From Erysipelotrichaceae bacterium 66202529 (GTDB lineage Bacteria; Bacillota_I; Bacilli_A; Erysipelotrichales; Erysipelotrichaceae), in the NCBI GenBank assembly GCA_017161075.1, contig CP046174.1:4154001-4218000 (forward strand): a stretch of DNA of 64,000 nt. The letters run 5' to 3'. The position numbers and the translations under genes were made by a program. The notes below the pieces were generated by a model. That model was given only the letters and a program-made list of their open reading frames with translations, was not told the origin of the DNA and did not search any database. Each line of letters starts with the position of its first letter. The first letter of the stretch is position 1. Shown here one piece after another: positions 27,636 through 37,556 of the stretch.

Positions 27636-29008
27636 TCAAAACCACCTCTCTCTGCAAGCTCACGAAACCAATACCCGCTCTTTTTGATTGTGCGCTTTTG
27701 TGTTTTCAAATCCAGCGATATGAGTCCATAGCGGTTTTTATATGCATTCAGCCAGCTCCAGCAGTCAATACCAGTCCAGACATGATAGCCGATACAGTTA
27801 CTGCCCTCCTGTATTCCCTTATACAGCCAGGTAAGATGCTCCTTATAAAACGCTATACGGTAATCATCCGCAATCCTGCCATCCTTTATAAAGCGTTCTT
27901 CATGTTCAACCCCCATACCGTTCTCTGTAATCATCCATTCAATGTTATGATATTTTGTACGGATATTGGTCGCAATATCATACATACCCTTTGGATAAAT
28001 TTCCCATCCACGATACGGATTGATTCTCCGATTCGGCATTTCATACAGATCATAGAAGGTTTCCGGTGTTATCATTGCTTCCGGATCAACAGGTGCTTCT
28101 TTTGCTTTTACACGGATTGGCTGATAATAATTCACTCCTAAAAAATCAACGGTATTTTCTTTGATAACGGTAAGCTCCTCCTTCGTATATTCGGGAAGCA
28201 GCTCATGCTCACACAAAAGCTCTACGAGCTCTTTCGGATACACACCAAGCACTGCCGGATCCAGGAAGCTTCGGGAGGAAAACAGCTCCGCAATACGGGA
28301 TGCTCTTTGATCTTCCTTCGATACACTGCGTGGATAGTTTGGTGTAAGATTTAAAATAATACCAATTTTTCCATCACAGCATTCATGAAATGCCTGTACT
28401 GCTTTCGCACTGGCAAGTGCGGTATGGTACGCTACCTGAACCGCCGCTTTCATATCATGACGGCAGGGATAGTGAAAGCCGTTCAGATACCCGCATTCCA
28501 CATGTACAATCGGTTCGTTGAATGTAAACCAGCGCGCCACCTTGTTTCCATACAGTGAAAAGCAGGTACGTGCATAGTGCACATAGGCATCAACTACATG
28601 GTCACTCTCCCAGCCGCCCTGCTCCTGCAAAGCCAATGGCATATCGAAATGAAACAGATTGATCATTACCTCAATACCCTCTGCATGAAATGCATCTATC
28701 ACCTTATGGTAATGAGCGACGGCGATCGGATTTACAACCGTATCTCCGTTTGGAAACATACGGCTCCAGCTGATGGATATTCGACAGGAATTATGTCCCG
28801 TTTCTTTCAACAGACGGATATCCTTTCGATAATGCTTATAAAATCCGGATGCATCCTGCGGTCCGATACGGTCATGGAACTTATCCGGCTCTAATTCATA
28901 CCAGTAGTCCCATATATTTTTTCCTTTCCCATCTATTGACGCCGCACCTTCACTTTGTGTGGCACTTGTGGCACTCCCAAAATAAAACCCCTTTGGAAAC
29001 TGTATCAT
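27632..29008 (-). CDS. Glycoside hydrolase family 1 (6-phospho-beta-glucosidase type)
   Basis: A 458-residue GH1 enzyme. N-terminal FYFGSATSATQSEGA, the acid/base glutamate in WFTFNEPIVH (about residue 165) and the nucleophile glutamate in WMITENGMG (about 362) are all present. Family members in PTS operons usually hydrolyse phosphorylated beta-glucosides. It is flanked by an RpiR regulator and a ROK kinase in one transcription unit with a fructose-family PTS. The ATG at 29008 follows AAGGAGG, just after a strong hairpin. Confidence 0.88.
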   Translation of the reverse strand: MIQFPKGFYFGSATSATQSEGAASIDGKGKNIWDYWYELEPDKFHDRIGPQDASGFYKHYRKDIRLLKETGHNSCRISISWSRMFPNGDTVVNPIAVAHYHKVIDAFHAEGIEVMINLFHFDMPLALQEQGGWESDHVVDAYVHYARTCFSLYGNKVARWFTFNEPIVHVECGYLNGFHYPCRHDMKAAVQVAYHTALASAKAVQAFHECCDGKIGIILNLTPNYPRSVSKEDQRASRIAELFSSRSFLDPAVLGVYPKELVELLCEHELLPEYTKEELTVIKENTVDFLGVNYYQPIRVKAKEAPVDPEAMITPETFYDLYEMPNRRINPYRGWEIYPKGMYDIATNIRTKYHNIEWMITENGMGVEHEERFIKDGRIADDYRIAFYKEHLTWLYKGIQEGSNCIGYHVWTGIDCWSWLNAYKNRYGLISLDLKTQKRTIKKSGYWFRELAERGGFE

Positions 29009-29029
29009 ATACTACCTCCTTGTAAGGAA

Positions 29030-29052
29030 GGCCCTCTCCATGGGAGAGAGCC
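29030..29052 (-). promoter_or_regulatory. Strong intra-operon hairpin between rpiR and GH1 genes
   Basis: On the - strand GGCTCTCTCC pairs with GGAGAGGGCC around CAT (10 bp, one G-U) without a following U-run. It sits just ahead of the GH1 ribosome site and may be an mRNA stabilising or processing stem. Confidence 0.45.
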
Positions 29053-29101
29053 TGTGTTATTTATAAAATGATGTATATCCGAAAACCGGATAGTGATGCT
29101 G

Positions 29102-29905
29102 TTATTCCTTTCGATCCTTTAGAATTTCTTCCGTACTCGCCCAGTTTGTCAGGGCATCGCTGTAGGTACGTACATAATGATAATAGAGCATATCAATCAT
29201 AATCAGAATCGGTATCTGACCAGAGATCATTCCCGTGGATTCTTCTCCGGAAAGAGAGGATGTGTACAAAACAACATCACTGAGCTTTGTCAGTCGGCTA
29301 TTCTGATTTCCCAGAATACTTACCACGATAATTCCCCGCTCTATCAGCTCTGCGGCCAGTTCCTCCAGATATGTATTCCCGCGCAATGTGAAAATAAATA
29401 CCAAATCCTGCTTCAGCAATACCCGTGAGCTCATTTTGATTGCATCCTTGTCATGAATGACCTCAATGAATTTGCCCAGTCTTGAAAAGCGAAAACGAAA
29501 ATCCTCTGCCGCCGTCGCACTCAAACCGAATGCAAAGATATTGATAATGCGATGCTCATAAATATAGGTACACACCTGTTCCATTGCTTTCGCGTCAAAT
29601 TTCTGATCGACCAGATGGAAAATCCGGAAGTACTCACTTTGTAAATCCAGTGATATATTGGAAATCTGCGGGGCATTCTGCATATTCAAATGCTGTTCAT
29701 ACAAATATATCAGCTCTTTAAAATTGTTCAGACCTATTTTTTTACAGAACCGTGTGATGGAGGAGCTGGAAATTGACAGCTCCCTTGCGAGCTCATGAAT
29801 CGTGAGCGGCGGCTTCCCGTCAGTGAAATACTGTGCAATCGTCTCTTCCACATAGGTGAAATTCACCTTTGCCAGATTGATTCTCAAAAGGATTTCCTTT
29901 TCCAT
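29102..29905 (-). CDS. RpiR family transcriptional regulator
   Basis: A 267-residue regulator with an N-terminal HTH (PPLTIHELARELSISSSSITRFCKKIG, residues 34-60) and a C-terminal SIS sugar-phosphate binding domain (IINIFAFGLSATAAEDF and VSILGNQNSRLTKLSDVVLYT). RpiR proteins sense sugar phosphates. It is embedded in the PTS-GH38-GH1-ROK operon and most likely controls it; a palindrome GTGAAATTAGTTTCAC upstream of the operon is a candidate site. The start follows GAGGTAAG. Confidence 0.9.
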   Translation of the reverse strand: MEKEILLRINLAKVNFTYVEETIAQYFTDGKPPLTIHELARELSISSSSITRFCKKIGLNNFKELIYLYEQHLNMQNAPQISNISLDLQSEYFRIFHLVDQKFDAKAMEQVCTYIYEHRIINIFAFGLSATAAEDFRFRFSRLGKFIEVIHDKDAIKMSSRVLLKQDLVFIFTLRGNTYLEELAAELIERGIIVVSILGNQNSRLTKLSDVVLYTSSLSGEESTGMISGQIPILIMIDMLYYHYVRTYSDALTNWASTEEILKDRKE

Positions 29906-29937
29906 ATACTTACCTCCATCGCTACCGGTATTATACT

Positions 29938-32547
29938 CTATTTCACGATGATTTTATAGGTTCTGATTTCTTCCGGATGCAGACCTTGTACAGTAAGCTC
30001 ATCCTGTTCCAGCCTTACATCCGCTATTTTTTCATGCAGCATATTCACCAGCTGCGCATGTTTTGTATGACAATGCAAATGATCCACAGATACGGTGGTA
30101 TTCAAACTGTTGTAAACACGCAGTACGGCATGCTTTTCATCCAGCGGATACAGGGAAGAAAATTGCAGAACTGTACTGTCATCCATGTTGAGCAGACCCT
30201 CCTTCAGTGGCTGTATGGCTTGCGGATATGGATGTGTGACGAAATATTTCTGCGTATTTACAAAGCGGTTCATTTCCTGCAGCTGATAATACAGAGGAGC
30301 GTTCGCATAGCACAGCCATGCCTTCTGAAGCTCCATGGCATGATATTCCCTGCGATAGCACAGTGCAAACGCAAAGCTCATGTGCTGGCGCAGCTCCGAT
30401 TTCGGTGTTGGAATATATTTGAATTCGTTACCGCTGGCAATTCCCGGCCGTCTGTTCAAATCCGGTTTGCCTAACAAAGGTACACTGCGAAACAGTGTCA
30501 GTGCGATATCCGTATGCCGCAGGATTTCATATTCCTTAATTCCTTTGCTAAAGCAGGTCAGTATTGGACCATCACCGTTGGATACATGATGCAGAAATGG
30601 ATAGATAGGAGACGGTTCTTCCCGGTAACCCGCTTCTCTCCAGTCGTCCATATGCTTAGGGTCATGCTTTCGCCGTATAGTCCCAAACGGTGTATCCGCA
30701 ATACTGGAATCACTGCTGCTAAGACCTCGGCATATCACACGCATACGATGCTCTGCGGCGGTATTGTTCACATGCAGCTCACAGCGTATGAGATCCTTGT
30801 GATCCAGCTGAAGCTGCAGCTCATAGGACAGCTCTTGTGTACATTGATCCGATTCCCGCTCCTGTAAAGACTGTGGAAGCAGCCAGGTTCCCCGCAGTGT
30901 GAGAATATCAGCTATATCTCCGCTTTGCAGCTCTGCTTTTGCATTTTGAAAGCGAAGCTTATATATTCGATCCCTTGTCGGCCATGAATAGTCATAGGTA
31001 TCTCCTTCATCCCCGCCATCCTCCACATACAGGAAATCTTCCAGTATCCTTCCTGTGGTCTTATCCTTCAGCTGCAGCATTCCTTTATTCCATGTGATTT
31101 TATAATATGCATTTTCAAGAGCAGCTAGTTTCTGAACCTGCTGTTTATGAGAATCACATGCCGTAATATGAAGAATACGCATACTCATCGGTTTCATAAA
31201 AAGACGAATCATAATCTCACTTTGATAATAATACAGCTCCTCATCATACGAGGAAGGATCCTTTCGGATACTGCCGCTGTACACCCGTTGCGTTTGCTGA
31301 CAATCGTATGCGATTTCACAGCCTGCTTCATCCAAAATGCAAAAGCTCTTCTGCTTCGTGGTGATGGACACTTTCCTTACTTCATCGCTTGTATATGGCA
31401 GCGTATTGTAGAATACGATATCATTTTCACGGATACCGGAAAGGGATTCACTCAGCTTGCGAACCTGATAATCAAGAAGCATGGAGCTCATCTGTTCACA
31501 GTCTTGAAGTCTTTGCAGGATGGCATCGTTGGTGGCATCGCTGTTACAGCCGCAGGCACTGTCATGCGCATGGTTTAACAGCACTTTTTTCCACAGTTTT
31601 TTTAAAACCTCCGTTTTCGGTGAGATTCCCATTTGCTGCTGCATGACCATAAATGGCTCCAGCTGATAGATCAGCCTTCGTTCTATCGTATCATTCAGCT
31701 GTTTATGATCATAGCGTGAGGAATAGATGGAATGATGAATCTTGGAAACAGAGGCATCAATAAACTCTCCCTCAATATGAGGCAGTCCTTCCTCACTTCG
31801 CAATTCATTGAAAAAGCTTTTTAAATCACTTTCAAAATATTGGATATCATGCGTGGAGCGCTCATTATAATACGCAAGCCGTTCCTGCAGATTGAAGTCC
31901 ACATAACGCTGATCTCCTCCTAAAGGTAGCAGCTGATGGGTTGTGGATGCGCCGTTTAAAATCCGTTTTTCCACCTTGTCAACATCATCGGTGTAAATCA
32001 GATTCCCACCATAGAAATATCCATCCCGGATATGATAGCACAGCACTTCACTTCCATCTGCACTGTGCCAGTAAAATTCTCTTTGTTTACATACATCATT
32101 GGGAACTCCTCTCCAGAACAGAGCTTCCCGAATATTGAAGCCGTTATACAGCTTGGGCATATCCTTTCCCTGTCCGAAGGAGTCCGGCAGATAACCGATC
32201 ATCATACAGTTACCCAGTTCTCTTGCATAGCTTATCCCATACCACAGATTCCGCGCAAGACTTTCTCCACTGATAATCAGTTCATCACTCTGGGTATACC
32301 AGGGCCCAATCATCAGCCTTCCTTCTTCTACCAGCTTGCGTATCACAGGCTCCTTCTTTGGCATAAATTCCAGATATTCCTCCAGAATACTCACCTGAGA
32401 GTCCAGTAAATAGGTCTTCAGCGTTCCGCTTTCCAGTGCGGAGATCACCTCATCCATGTGATAAATCAGCTGTATGATGGATTCACTTGCGGTAAAATAC
32501 CATTCATAATCCCAATGTGTATGAGAATACACATGCATTTTCTTCAT
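29938..32547 (-). CDS. GH38 alpha-mannosidase (MngB-like)
   Basis: An 869-residue family 38 glycosidase. It has the N-terminal metal-site motif HVYSHTHWDYEWYFTASES, the region GPWYTQSDELIISGESLARNLWYG with the catalytic aspartate, and a long C-terminal beta domain. Bacterial members next to fructose-family PTS genes often cleave 2-O-(6-phospho-alpha-mannosyl)-glycerate or related alpha-mannosides after uptake. No signal peptide is seen, so it acts in the cytoplasm on phosphorylated substrate. It lies 12 nt after the EIIA gene. Substrate is inferred from context. Confidence 0.88.
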   Translation of the reverse strand: MKKMHVYSHTHWDYEWYFTASESIIQLIYHMDEVISALESGTLKTYLLDSQVSILEEYLEFMPKKEPVIRKLVEEGRLMIGPWYTQSDELIISGESLARNLWYGISYARELGNCMMIGYLPDSFGQGKDMPKLYNGFNIREALFWRGVPNDVCKQREFYWHSADGSEVLCYHIRDGYFYGGNLIYTDDVDKVEKRILNGASTTHQLLPLGGDQRYVDFNLQERLAYYNERSTHDIQYFESDLKSFFNELRSEEGLPHIEGEFIDASVSKIHHSIYSSRYDHKQLNDTIERRLIYQLEPFMVMQQQMGISPKTEVLKKLWKKVLLNHAHDSACGCNSDATNDAILQRLQDCEQMSSMLLDYQVRKLSESLSGIRENDIVFYNTLPYTSDEVRKVSITTKQKSFCILDEAGCEIAYDCQQTQRVYSGSIRKDPSSYDEELYYYQSEIMIRLFMKPMSMRILHITACDSHKQQVQKLAALENAYYKITWNKGMLQLKDKTTGRILEDFLYVEDGGDEGDTYDYSWPTRDRIYKLRFQNAKAELQSGDIADILTLRGTWLLPQSLQERESDQCTQELSYELQLQLDHKDLIRCELHVNNTAAEHRMRVICRGLSSSDSSIADTPFGTIRRKHDPKHMDDWREAGYREEPSPIYPFLHHVSNGDGPILTCFSKGIKEYEILRHTDIALTLFRSVPLLGKPDLNRRPGIASGNEFKYIPTPKSELRQHMSFAFALCYRREYHAMELQKAWLCYANAPLYYQLQEMNRFVNTQKYFVTHPYPQAIQPLKEGLLNMDDSTVLQFSSLYPLDEKHAVLRVYNSLNTTVSVDHLHCHTKHAQLVNMLHEKIADVRLEQDELTVQGLHPEEIRTYKIIVK

Positions 32548-32559
32548 AATTGCCTCCGC

Positions 32560-33012
32560 TTACAGCTCCACTGCAGCGATTACCTCATACAAAGCATCTA
32601 CATCCGTACCGGTTTTCAATGCTGTTCGAAATTCCTCGCTGATCATTTTGCGTGCCAGCTTGCTTAGAATGCGAAGATGCTGTTCACCGCCATCCTCTGG
32701 TATCGTCAGTCCAAGTGCGACCTGAACGGGCTTACCGTCAAGGGCATTCCATTCTATGGCATGTTTAAATTTCACCAGGAAGATTCCCGGCTTTATGCAG
32801 GTTTCATTCTTACTGTGAGGAATGGCAATGCCATCCTGAAATCCTGTTGTAGCTTCTTCCTCTCTGGCACACATACCTTCATAATATGCATTCTCATCCT
32901 TTACAAAGCCTGCTGTAAATGCTTCATGTGCAATTACACGAAACGCTTCCTTTTGTGTTTTTGCTTCTGTATCGAAATGAATATGATGTCTGTCAAATAC
33001 GCTCTTATCCAT
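32560..33012 (-). CDS. PTS fructose-family EIIA
   Basis: A 150-residue EIIA-Fru domain protein. The phosphorylated histidine is in GFQDGIAIPHSKNETC (about residue 65), followed by the usual GIFLVKFKHAIEWNALDGKPVQVALGLTIP-like region. It accepts phosphate from HPr and passes it to the separate EIIBC protein encoded 12 nt upstream. The ATG follows AGGAGGT. Confidence 0.92.
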   Translation of the reverse strand: MDKSVFDRHHIHFDTEAKTQKEAFRVIAHEAFTAGFVKDENAYYEGMCAREEEATTGFQDGIAIPHSKNETCIKPGIFLVKFKHAIEWNALDGKPVQVALGLTIPEDGGEQHLRILSKLARKMISEEFRTALKTGTDVDALYEVIAAVEL

Positions 33013-33024
33013 ACTTACCTCCTG

Positions 33025-34497
33025 TTATTCCGTTTCTTCCACGACCGGCTTTCGCCAGAAGCCGATAATCAAAGCTGTTACAACGATACCCGCCAGTACA
33101 CAGAGAATCCAGGTAATGAATGGAATCGGCTGTTCAATATATCCGATAAAGGTTCCCAGCGGTGAACCAATACCGCCGTAAAATTTACAGCCTGTTAAAG
33201 CAACCAGACCACCGGCAAGCGCACTTCCTACAACACTTGCGGTTATCATCTGCAAAGGATTAGCTGCTGCGAATGGTATTGCCCCTTCTGTAACGCCGAC
33301 CATTCCCATACCGAATGCACTGGTCGCAGATATTTTCTCAGTCTTGGAGAATTTGTTTTTAAAGATTACAGATGCCAGCCAGATTCCAAGCGGCGCAACG
33401 GAGATTGCGGCCTGCGTAGCACTCTGCGGTACAAAGTTAGCCCCCTGTACACCATATTTTGTCATCGTATCAGTAAATACCGCCGTACCAAAAATCAATG
33501 CTGTTTTATTTACCGGGCCGCCGAAGTCAAAGCCTACCATGGCTCCGATGATAGCACCGATGATAAACGGAGCAGCCGCATATTGTTCATTCAAGGTTGT
33601 CAGTCCGCTGTATAAAGCATCCATTGCGAAAGCGATTGGCTGGCCAATCAGGAACAGGACAACGATCATGATAAACAGTGTTGTCACAAACGGTATAATC
33701 ATGATACCGGTAAGAGGCTGTACAATTTTTGGCCATGGGATGCGTTTCATTCCCTTTACAAAGTAACCAACAATGAAGGCTACCAGAATAGCAGACAGAA
33801 AGCCGCCGCCTGTTTGCGTTCCCAGAAATTCCGGATCATTGGCAATATAGGCACCAATCATCGCCGGAGCAATCGCCGGCTTGTCCGCAATAGATTTTGC
33901 CACAAAGCCTGCGAACAGCGGTATCATCAGCTTAAAGCCTGTCTGTCCTACCATGAACAGCTTCTGCATAAAATATCCCATAGCTGTTTTGTTATCAAAT
34001 CCCCAGTTTACGATTCTTCCTAAATCATCCTTCTGAAAGGCAAAGACGTTGGCGATTGCCAACAGCAGACCTGCCGCGATACACATTGGCACCATGTAAG
34101 AGATACCGCTCATAATATGTTTGATGATTGAATTTTCCGTTTTTCCCAAGGTAATGCTTCCTGCCTTGCTTCCTTTTTCTCCATACAGTGTCGCCTCATT
34201 TAATGCACGCTCAATCAATGCATTGGCATCCTTGATTGCATCCACGCTTCTAACCTTCAGAACACGTTTACCGGCAAAGCGTGCCAGATCAATGTCAATA
34301 TCAGCTGCCACAATGACAACATCCGCTTCCCGGATTTCCTGTTCGGTAAGAATATTTTCCGCCCCGATAGATCCCTGTGTTTCTACACGTACACTGTCAC
34401 CGCGTTTTTTCCCTGCCTGTTCCAGAGATTCCGCTGCCATATACGTATGTGCAATACCTGCCGCGCAGGCTGTAATTGCTACAATATGTTTACTCAT
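33025..34497 (-). CDS. PTS fructose-family EIIBC permease
   Basis: A 490-residue fused EIIB-EIIC. The EIIB part (residues 1-100) begins HIVAITACAAGIAHTYMAAE with the phosphorylated cysteine; the EIIC part begins near HIMSGISYMVPMCIAAGLLLAI and shows about nine hydrophobic segments. The ATG at 34497 follows TAGGAGG; a longer frame from 34557 is rejected because it covers the promoter region. It is the first gene of the six-gene operon and likely imports a mannoside such as mannosylglycerate, given the GH38 gene; fructose itself is less likely. Confidence 0.92.
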   Translation of the reverse strand: MSKHIVAITACAAGIAHTYMAAESLEQAGKKRGDSVRVETQGSIGAENILTEQEIREADVVIVAADIDIDLARFAGKRVLKVRSVDAIKDANALIERALNEATLYGEKGSKAGSITLGKTENSIIKHIMSGISYMVPMCIAAGLLLAIANVFAFQKDDLGRIVNWGFDNKTAMGYFMQKLFMVGQTGFKLMIPLFAGFVAKSIADKPAIAPAMIGAYIANDPEFLGTQTGGGFLSAILVAFIVGYFVKGMKRIPWPKIVQPLTGIMIIPFVTTLFIMIVVLFLIGQPIAFAMDALYSGLTTLNEQYAAAPFIIGAIIGAMVGFDFGGPVNKTALIFGTAVFTDTMTKYGVQGANFVPQSATQAAISVAPLGIWLASVIFKNKFSKTEKISATSAFGMGMVGVTEGAIPFAAANPLQMITASVVGSALAGGLVALTGCKFYGGIGSPLGTFIGYIEQPIPFITWILCVLAGIVVTALIIGFWRKPVVEETE

Positions 34498-34548
34498 AAG
34501 TTTTCCTCCTATCAAGTTCTCGTATAGTATATCCCGTACAAATCGCAA

Positions 34549-34562
34549 TGTAAACACTTACA
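34549..34562. promoter_or_regulatory. cre-like catabolite site
   Basis: TGTAAACACTTACA fits the CcpA cre consensus TGWNANCGNTNWCA with one mismatch, 52 nt upstream of the EIIBC start. Glucose repression would be expected for such an operon. Inference from consensus only. Confidence 0.45.
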
Positions 34563-34599
34563 AGTAATTCGGGTTGCAGTATCCTGTTTTCCTTTATTT

Positions 34600-34615
34600 G
34601 TGAAATTAGTTTCAC
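34600..34615. promoter_or_regulatory. 16-bp palindrome, candidate RpiR operator
   Basis: GTGAAATTAGTTTCAC has perfect 6-bp arms around TTAG. It lies about 100 nt upstream of the EIIBC start and is a reasonable target for the RpiR regulator of this operon. Confidence 0.4.
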
Positions 34616-34902
34616 TGAAAACGGTTATATTTTAGCGTTTTTTGTTTAAAATATCATATTTTTTAACACGAATACTATTTTTATGAAATTTTTTATCAAT
34701 TATTTCTTTTAAGAAATTTAAAAAGGAGTATATGAGTGAAATCTTGTTATATACCGGCATTGCGTTTGATCTTCCTTCATTTTCAGATAATGCTTGCATA
34801 TAATTCCTTCAAGATTTGCTATTCCATACCTTTATCCTTGTGTATACATTGCTGTATGAATCTACGTATGAGCATGCCTGTCTGCCCCTGAAAGCAGAAA
34901 AA

Positions 34903-34938
34903 AGTCATGGAACGTTTATCATTATCGCTCTCATGACT
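34903..34938 (-). terminator. Terminator of ftsH
   Basis: On the - strand AGTCATG (34932-34938) pairs with CATGACT (34903-34909), followed by a T-run (TTTTTTCTGC). It lies 8 nt after the ftsH stop. Confidence 0.65.
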
Positions 34939-34945
34939 CTCTATT

Positions 34946-36970
34946 CTATTCCTTGCTTTCGTCGTAATCGTTTTTGGTCAGCTCTTTTAAAGCTGCGTCG
35001 AAATCAATATCCGGCTCTTTGGTGTCCTGTGGTTCTTTCTGTACTTCCTCACTGTCTTCCTTAGGAGTGATTCCTGCCTCAAGATCCTTCAGCTTCTGTT
35101 CAGCAGCCTTTGCCTTTGCTTCCGCTGCACGAACTTCCTCTTCCGGAGAAACCAGCTTTCCATAATTCATCAGATTGTAAATCTGTTCACTGGTAATTGT
35201 TTCTTCCTCGATCAATGTCTCTGCAATCAACGTCAACAGGTCCTTGTTATCTTCAATAATCTGTTTAGCACGGTCATAGCATTCATTGATGATCTTACGG
35301 ATTTCCTTATCGATCTCATATGCAATTTCACCAGAGTAATTGCTTCCACTGCCATAGTCTCTGCCCAGGAATACATTTCCGGTACCATCATCATACTGAA
35401 TCGGTCCTAATGAAGACATACCCCAGCTTCGTACCATAGCCTTGGCAATTTTTGTAGCCTTTTGAATATCATTGCTTGCACCGGCAGATACCTCGTCAAA
35501 CATAACCTCCTCGGCAACACGACCACCCATCAGTCCGGTAATCTGTGCCATGAAGTCTGCTTTCGTCGGCATCATTTTCTCTTCCTTCGGTGTCATCAGA
35601 TTATAGCCGCCAGCTTCACCACGCGGAATAATCGTAACCTTTTCCACCTTATCAGCATCATCCAGCTTCAAGCCGATAACTGCATGTCCTGCTTCATGGA
35701 ATGCTACAAGACGCTTTTCTCTGTCTGTGTATTTCTTGGATTTCTTAGCAGGCCCCATCATAACACGGTCAATCGCCTCGTCAAGATCCTCCATGGTAAT
35801 CACTTTTCGTTTGTCACGGACTGCCAGAATAGCACCCTCGTTCAATACGTTTTCCAAATCGGCTCCTGAGAATCCAGGAGTTCGTTTAGCCAGACCCTCC
35901 AGATTTGCATTCGGCGCCAGCTTTTTATTTCTTGCATGAACCTTTAAAATCTCATAACGTCCGCGCTTATCCGGCAGATTTACTGTAATCTGACGATCAA
36001 ATCGACCGCTTCGCAGCAATGCAGGGTCTAAAACATCGGGACGGTTGGTAGCCGCAATGATAACAATACCCTTGTTTTCGCCCATACCATCCATTTCGAC
36101 AAGTAATTGGTTCAGGGTCTGTTCACGTTCATCGTTTCCGCCACCCATACCGGCTCCACGCTGTCTTCCGACGGCATCGATTTCATCAATGAACACGATA
36201 CATGGCGCGGTTTGCTGTGCCTTCTTAAACATGTCACGCACACGGCTTGCACCGGTACCGACAAACATTTCAACGAAATCTGAACCGGAAATAGAGAAAA
36301 ACGGTACATCCGCTTCCCCAGCAACTGCCTTTGCCAGCAGTGTTTTACCGGTTCCCGGAGGGCCTACCATTAACATACCCTTCGGAATACGAGCACCCAT
36401 ATCCGTAAACCGTTTCGGATCCTTCAGGTAATCAATGATTTCCTTAACCTCTTCCTTTTCCTCATCACAGCCCGCCACATCCTTAAAGCGGACTTTGATA
36501 TTTCCTTCAATCTTCGCGCGGGATTTACTGAACTCAAATGCCTTGTTGTTTCCTCCCGCATTCATTTTTGAAAACATAAAGAACGCAACACCTGCAATCA
36601 GCAGGAAAGGAAATACGTTCATCAAAAATTTCATTAACAGGCTTTCCCTGTTTGGATCGCTTACCTGTAAATTGGTACTCTTGCTTTTTTTGAATACGTC
36701 TGTCAAATAAGAAACATTCTTTTCCGTATTTGGCACACGAACAGTGAAGTTTACATCTTTGCCTTTCTCACTATACGATCCTTTTACATCAATAACTGTC
36801 GTTCCCATCGACATCTCTGCTTTGGTAAATGTCATGGAATCCGCCTTTGTCATAAATTCGTTATAGTTAAAGTTTTTTGTATCCCCCGCTGATCCATAAG
36901 AAATCAGAAGCAGCATGATACCAAGGACTAAGATATAAGGTAGAAAGCTTATAAACTTTTTATTGTTCAT
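34946..36970 (-). CDS. ftsH: ATP-dependent zinc metalloprotease FtsH
   Basis: A 674-residue membrane-anchored AAA+ protease that degrades misfolded membrane and regulatory proteins. Two N-terminal membrane segments (residues 8-25 and about 112-130), Walker A GPPGTGKT (about 205), Walker [16 protein letters not shown], the second region of homology [17 protein letters not shown] and the zinc motif HEAGHAVIG (about 430) are all present. The C-terminal tail is acidic and lysine-rich. Start follows GGAGG. It is downstream of hpt and tilS, the usual Firmicute order. Confidence 0.98.
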   Translation of the reverse strand: MNNKKFISFLPYILVLGIMLLLISYGSAGDTKNFNYNEFMTKADSMTFTKAEMSMGTTVIDVKGSYSEKGKDVNFTVRVPNTEKNVSYLTDVFKKSKSTNLQVSDPNRESLLMKFLMNVFPFLLIAGVAFFMFSKMNAGGNNKAFEFSKSRAKIEGNIKVRFKDVAGCDEEKEEVKEIIDYLKDPKRFTDMGARIPKGMLMVGPPGTGKTLLAKAVAGEADVPFFSISGSDFVEMFVGTGASRVRDMFKKAQQTAPCIVFIDEIDAVGRQRGAGMGGGNDEREQTLNQLLVEMDGMGENKGIVIIAATNRPDVLDPALLRSGRFDRQITVNLPDKRGRYEILKVHARNKKLAPNANLEGLAKRTPGFSGADLENVLNEGAILAVRDKRKVITMEDLDEAIDRVMMGPAKKSKKYTDREKRLVAFHEAGHAVIGLKLDDADKVEKVTIIPRGEAGGYNLMTPKEEKMMPTKADFMAQITGLMGGRVAEEVMFDEVSAGASNDIQKATKIAKAMVRSWGMSSLGPIQYDDGTGNVFLGRDYGSGSNYSGEIAYEIDKEIRKIINECYDRAKQIIEDNKDLLTLIAETLIEEETITSEQIYNLMNYGKLVSPEEEVRAAEAKAKAAEQKLKDLEAGITPKEDSEEVQKEPQDTKEPDIDFDAALKELTKNDYDESKE

Positions 36971-36989
36971 TCAATCGTCCTCCTAACGT

Positions 36990-37529
36990 TTATTTGTATA
37001 CTTCAGGCTTTAACACTCCTATATAAGGCAGATTGCGGTAATGCTGGTCATAATCAAGACCAAACCCTATAACAAATTCATTGGGTATTTCAAAACCTAC
37101 ATAATCTGCAGTTATATCAACAACACGACGATCCGGTTTATCTAACAGAGATACGACTTTTACATCGCTTGCCCCCTTGTTTTTCAACAGGCGTGTCACT
37201 TCCTTCAGCGTGCGTCCGGTATCAACGATATCCTCCACAAGCAGAATCGGCACACCCTTTACAGAACAATCCAGATCCTTCACAATTTTAATATCTCCAA
37301 TAGACTCTGTTCCTTCATAGCTTGATACATCCATGAAGTCAAACTGAATGTCCAAATCTATATGCTTAATCAGCTCCGCAAGAAAAGGAACACTGCCCTT
37401 CAACAGAGCCACCAGCAGTGGTGCCGTCCCTGTTTTTCGGTAATCGTCACTAATCTGCTTACCTAATTCTATACTTCTTTTTACGATGTCTTCCTCGGAC
37501 ACCAGTACTTTCTCAACTACGTCGTGCAT
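36990..37529 (-). CDS. hpt: Hypoxanthine phosphoribosyltransferase
   Basis: A 179-residue purine salvage enzyme that makes IMP or GMP from the base and PRPP. The PRPP motif [16 protein letters not shown] (about residue 95) and [16 protein letters not shown] at the N-terminal end of the core identify it; [22 protein letters not shown] is the typical C-terminus. The ATG follows AGGAGG at 6 nt. It lies between tilS and ftsH, a highly conserved cluster. Confidence 0.97.
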   Translation of the reverse strand: MHDVVEKVLVSEEDIVKRSIELGKQISDDYRKTGTAPLLVALLKGSVPFLAELIKHIDLDIQFDFMDVSSYEGTESIGDIKIVKDLDCSVKGVPILLVEDIVDTGRTLKEVTRLLKNKGASDVKVVSLLDKPDRRVVDITADYVGFEIPNEFVIGFGLDYDQHYRNLPYIGVLKPEVYK

Positions 37530-37556
37530 GCAAAATCCTCCTAATACAGCTATTTA

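Larger units (their letters stand above)
34498..34902. other. Control region upstream of the EIIBC operon
   Basis: AT-rich gap between the EIIBC operon and the ftsH terminator. It contains two short palindromes listed separately. I see no gene. Confidence 0.35.
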
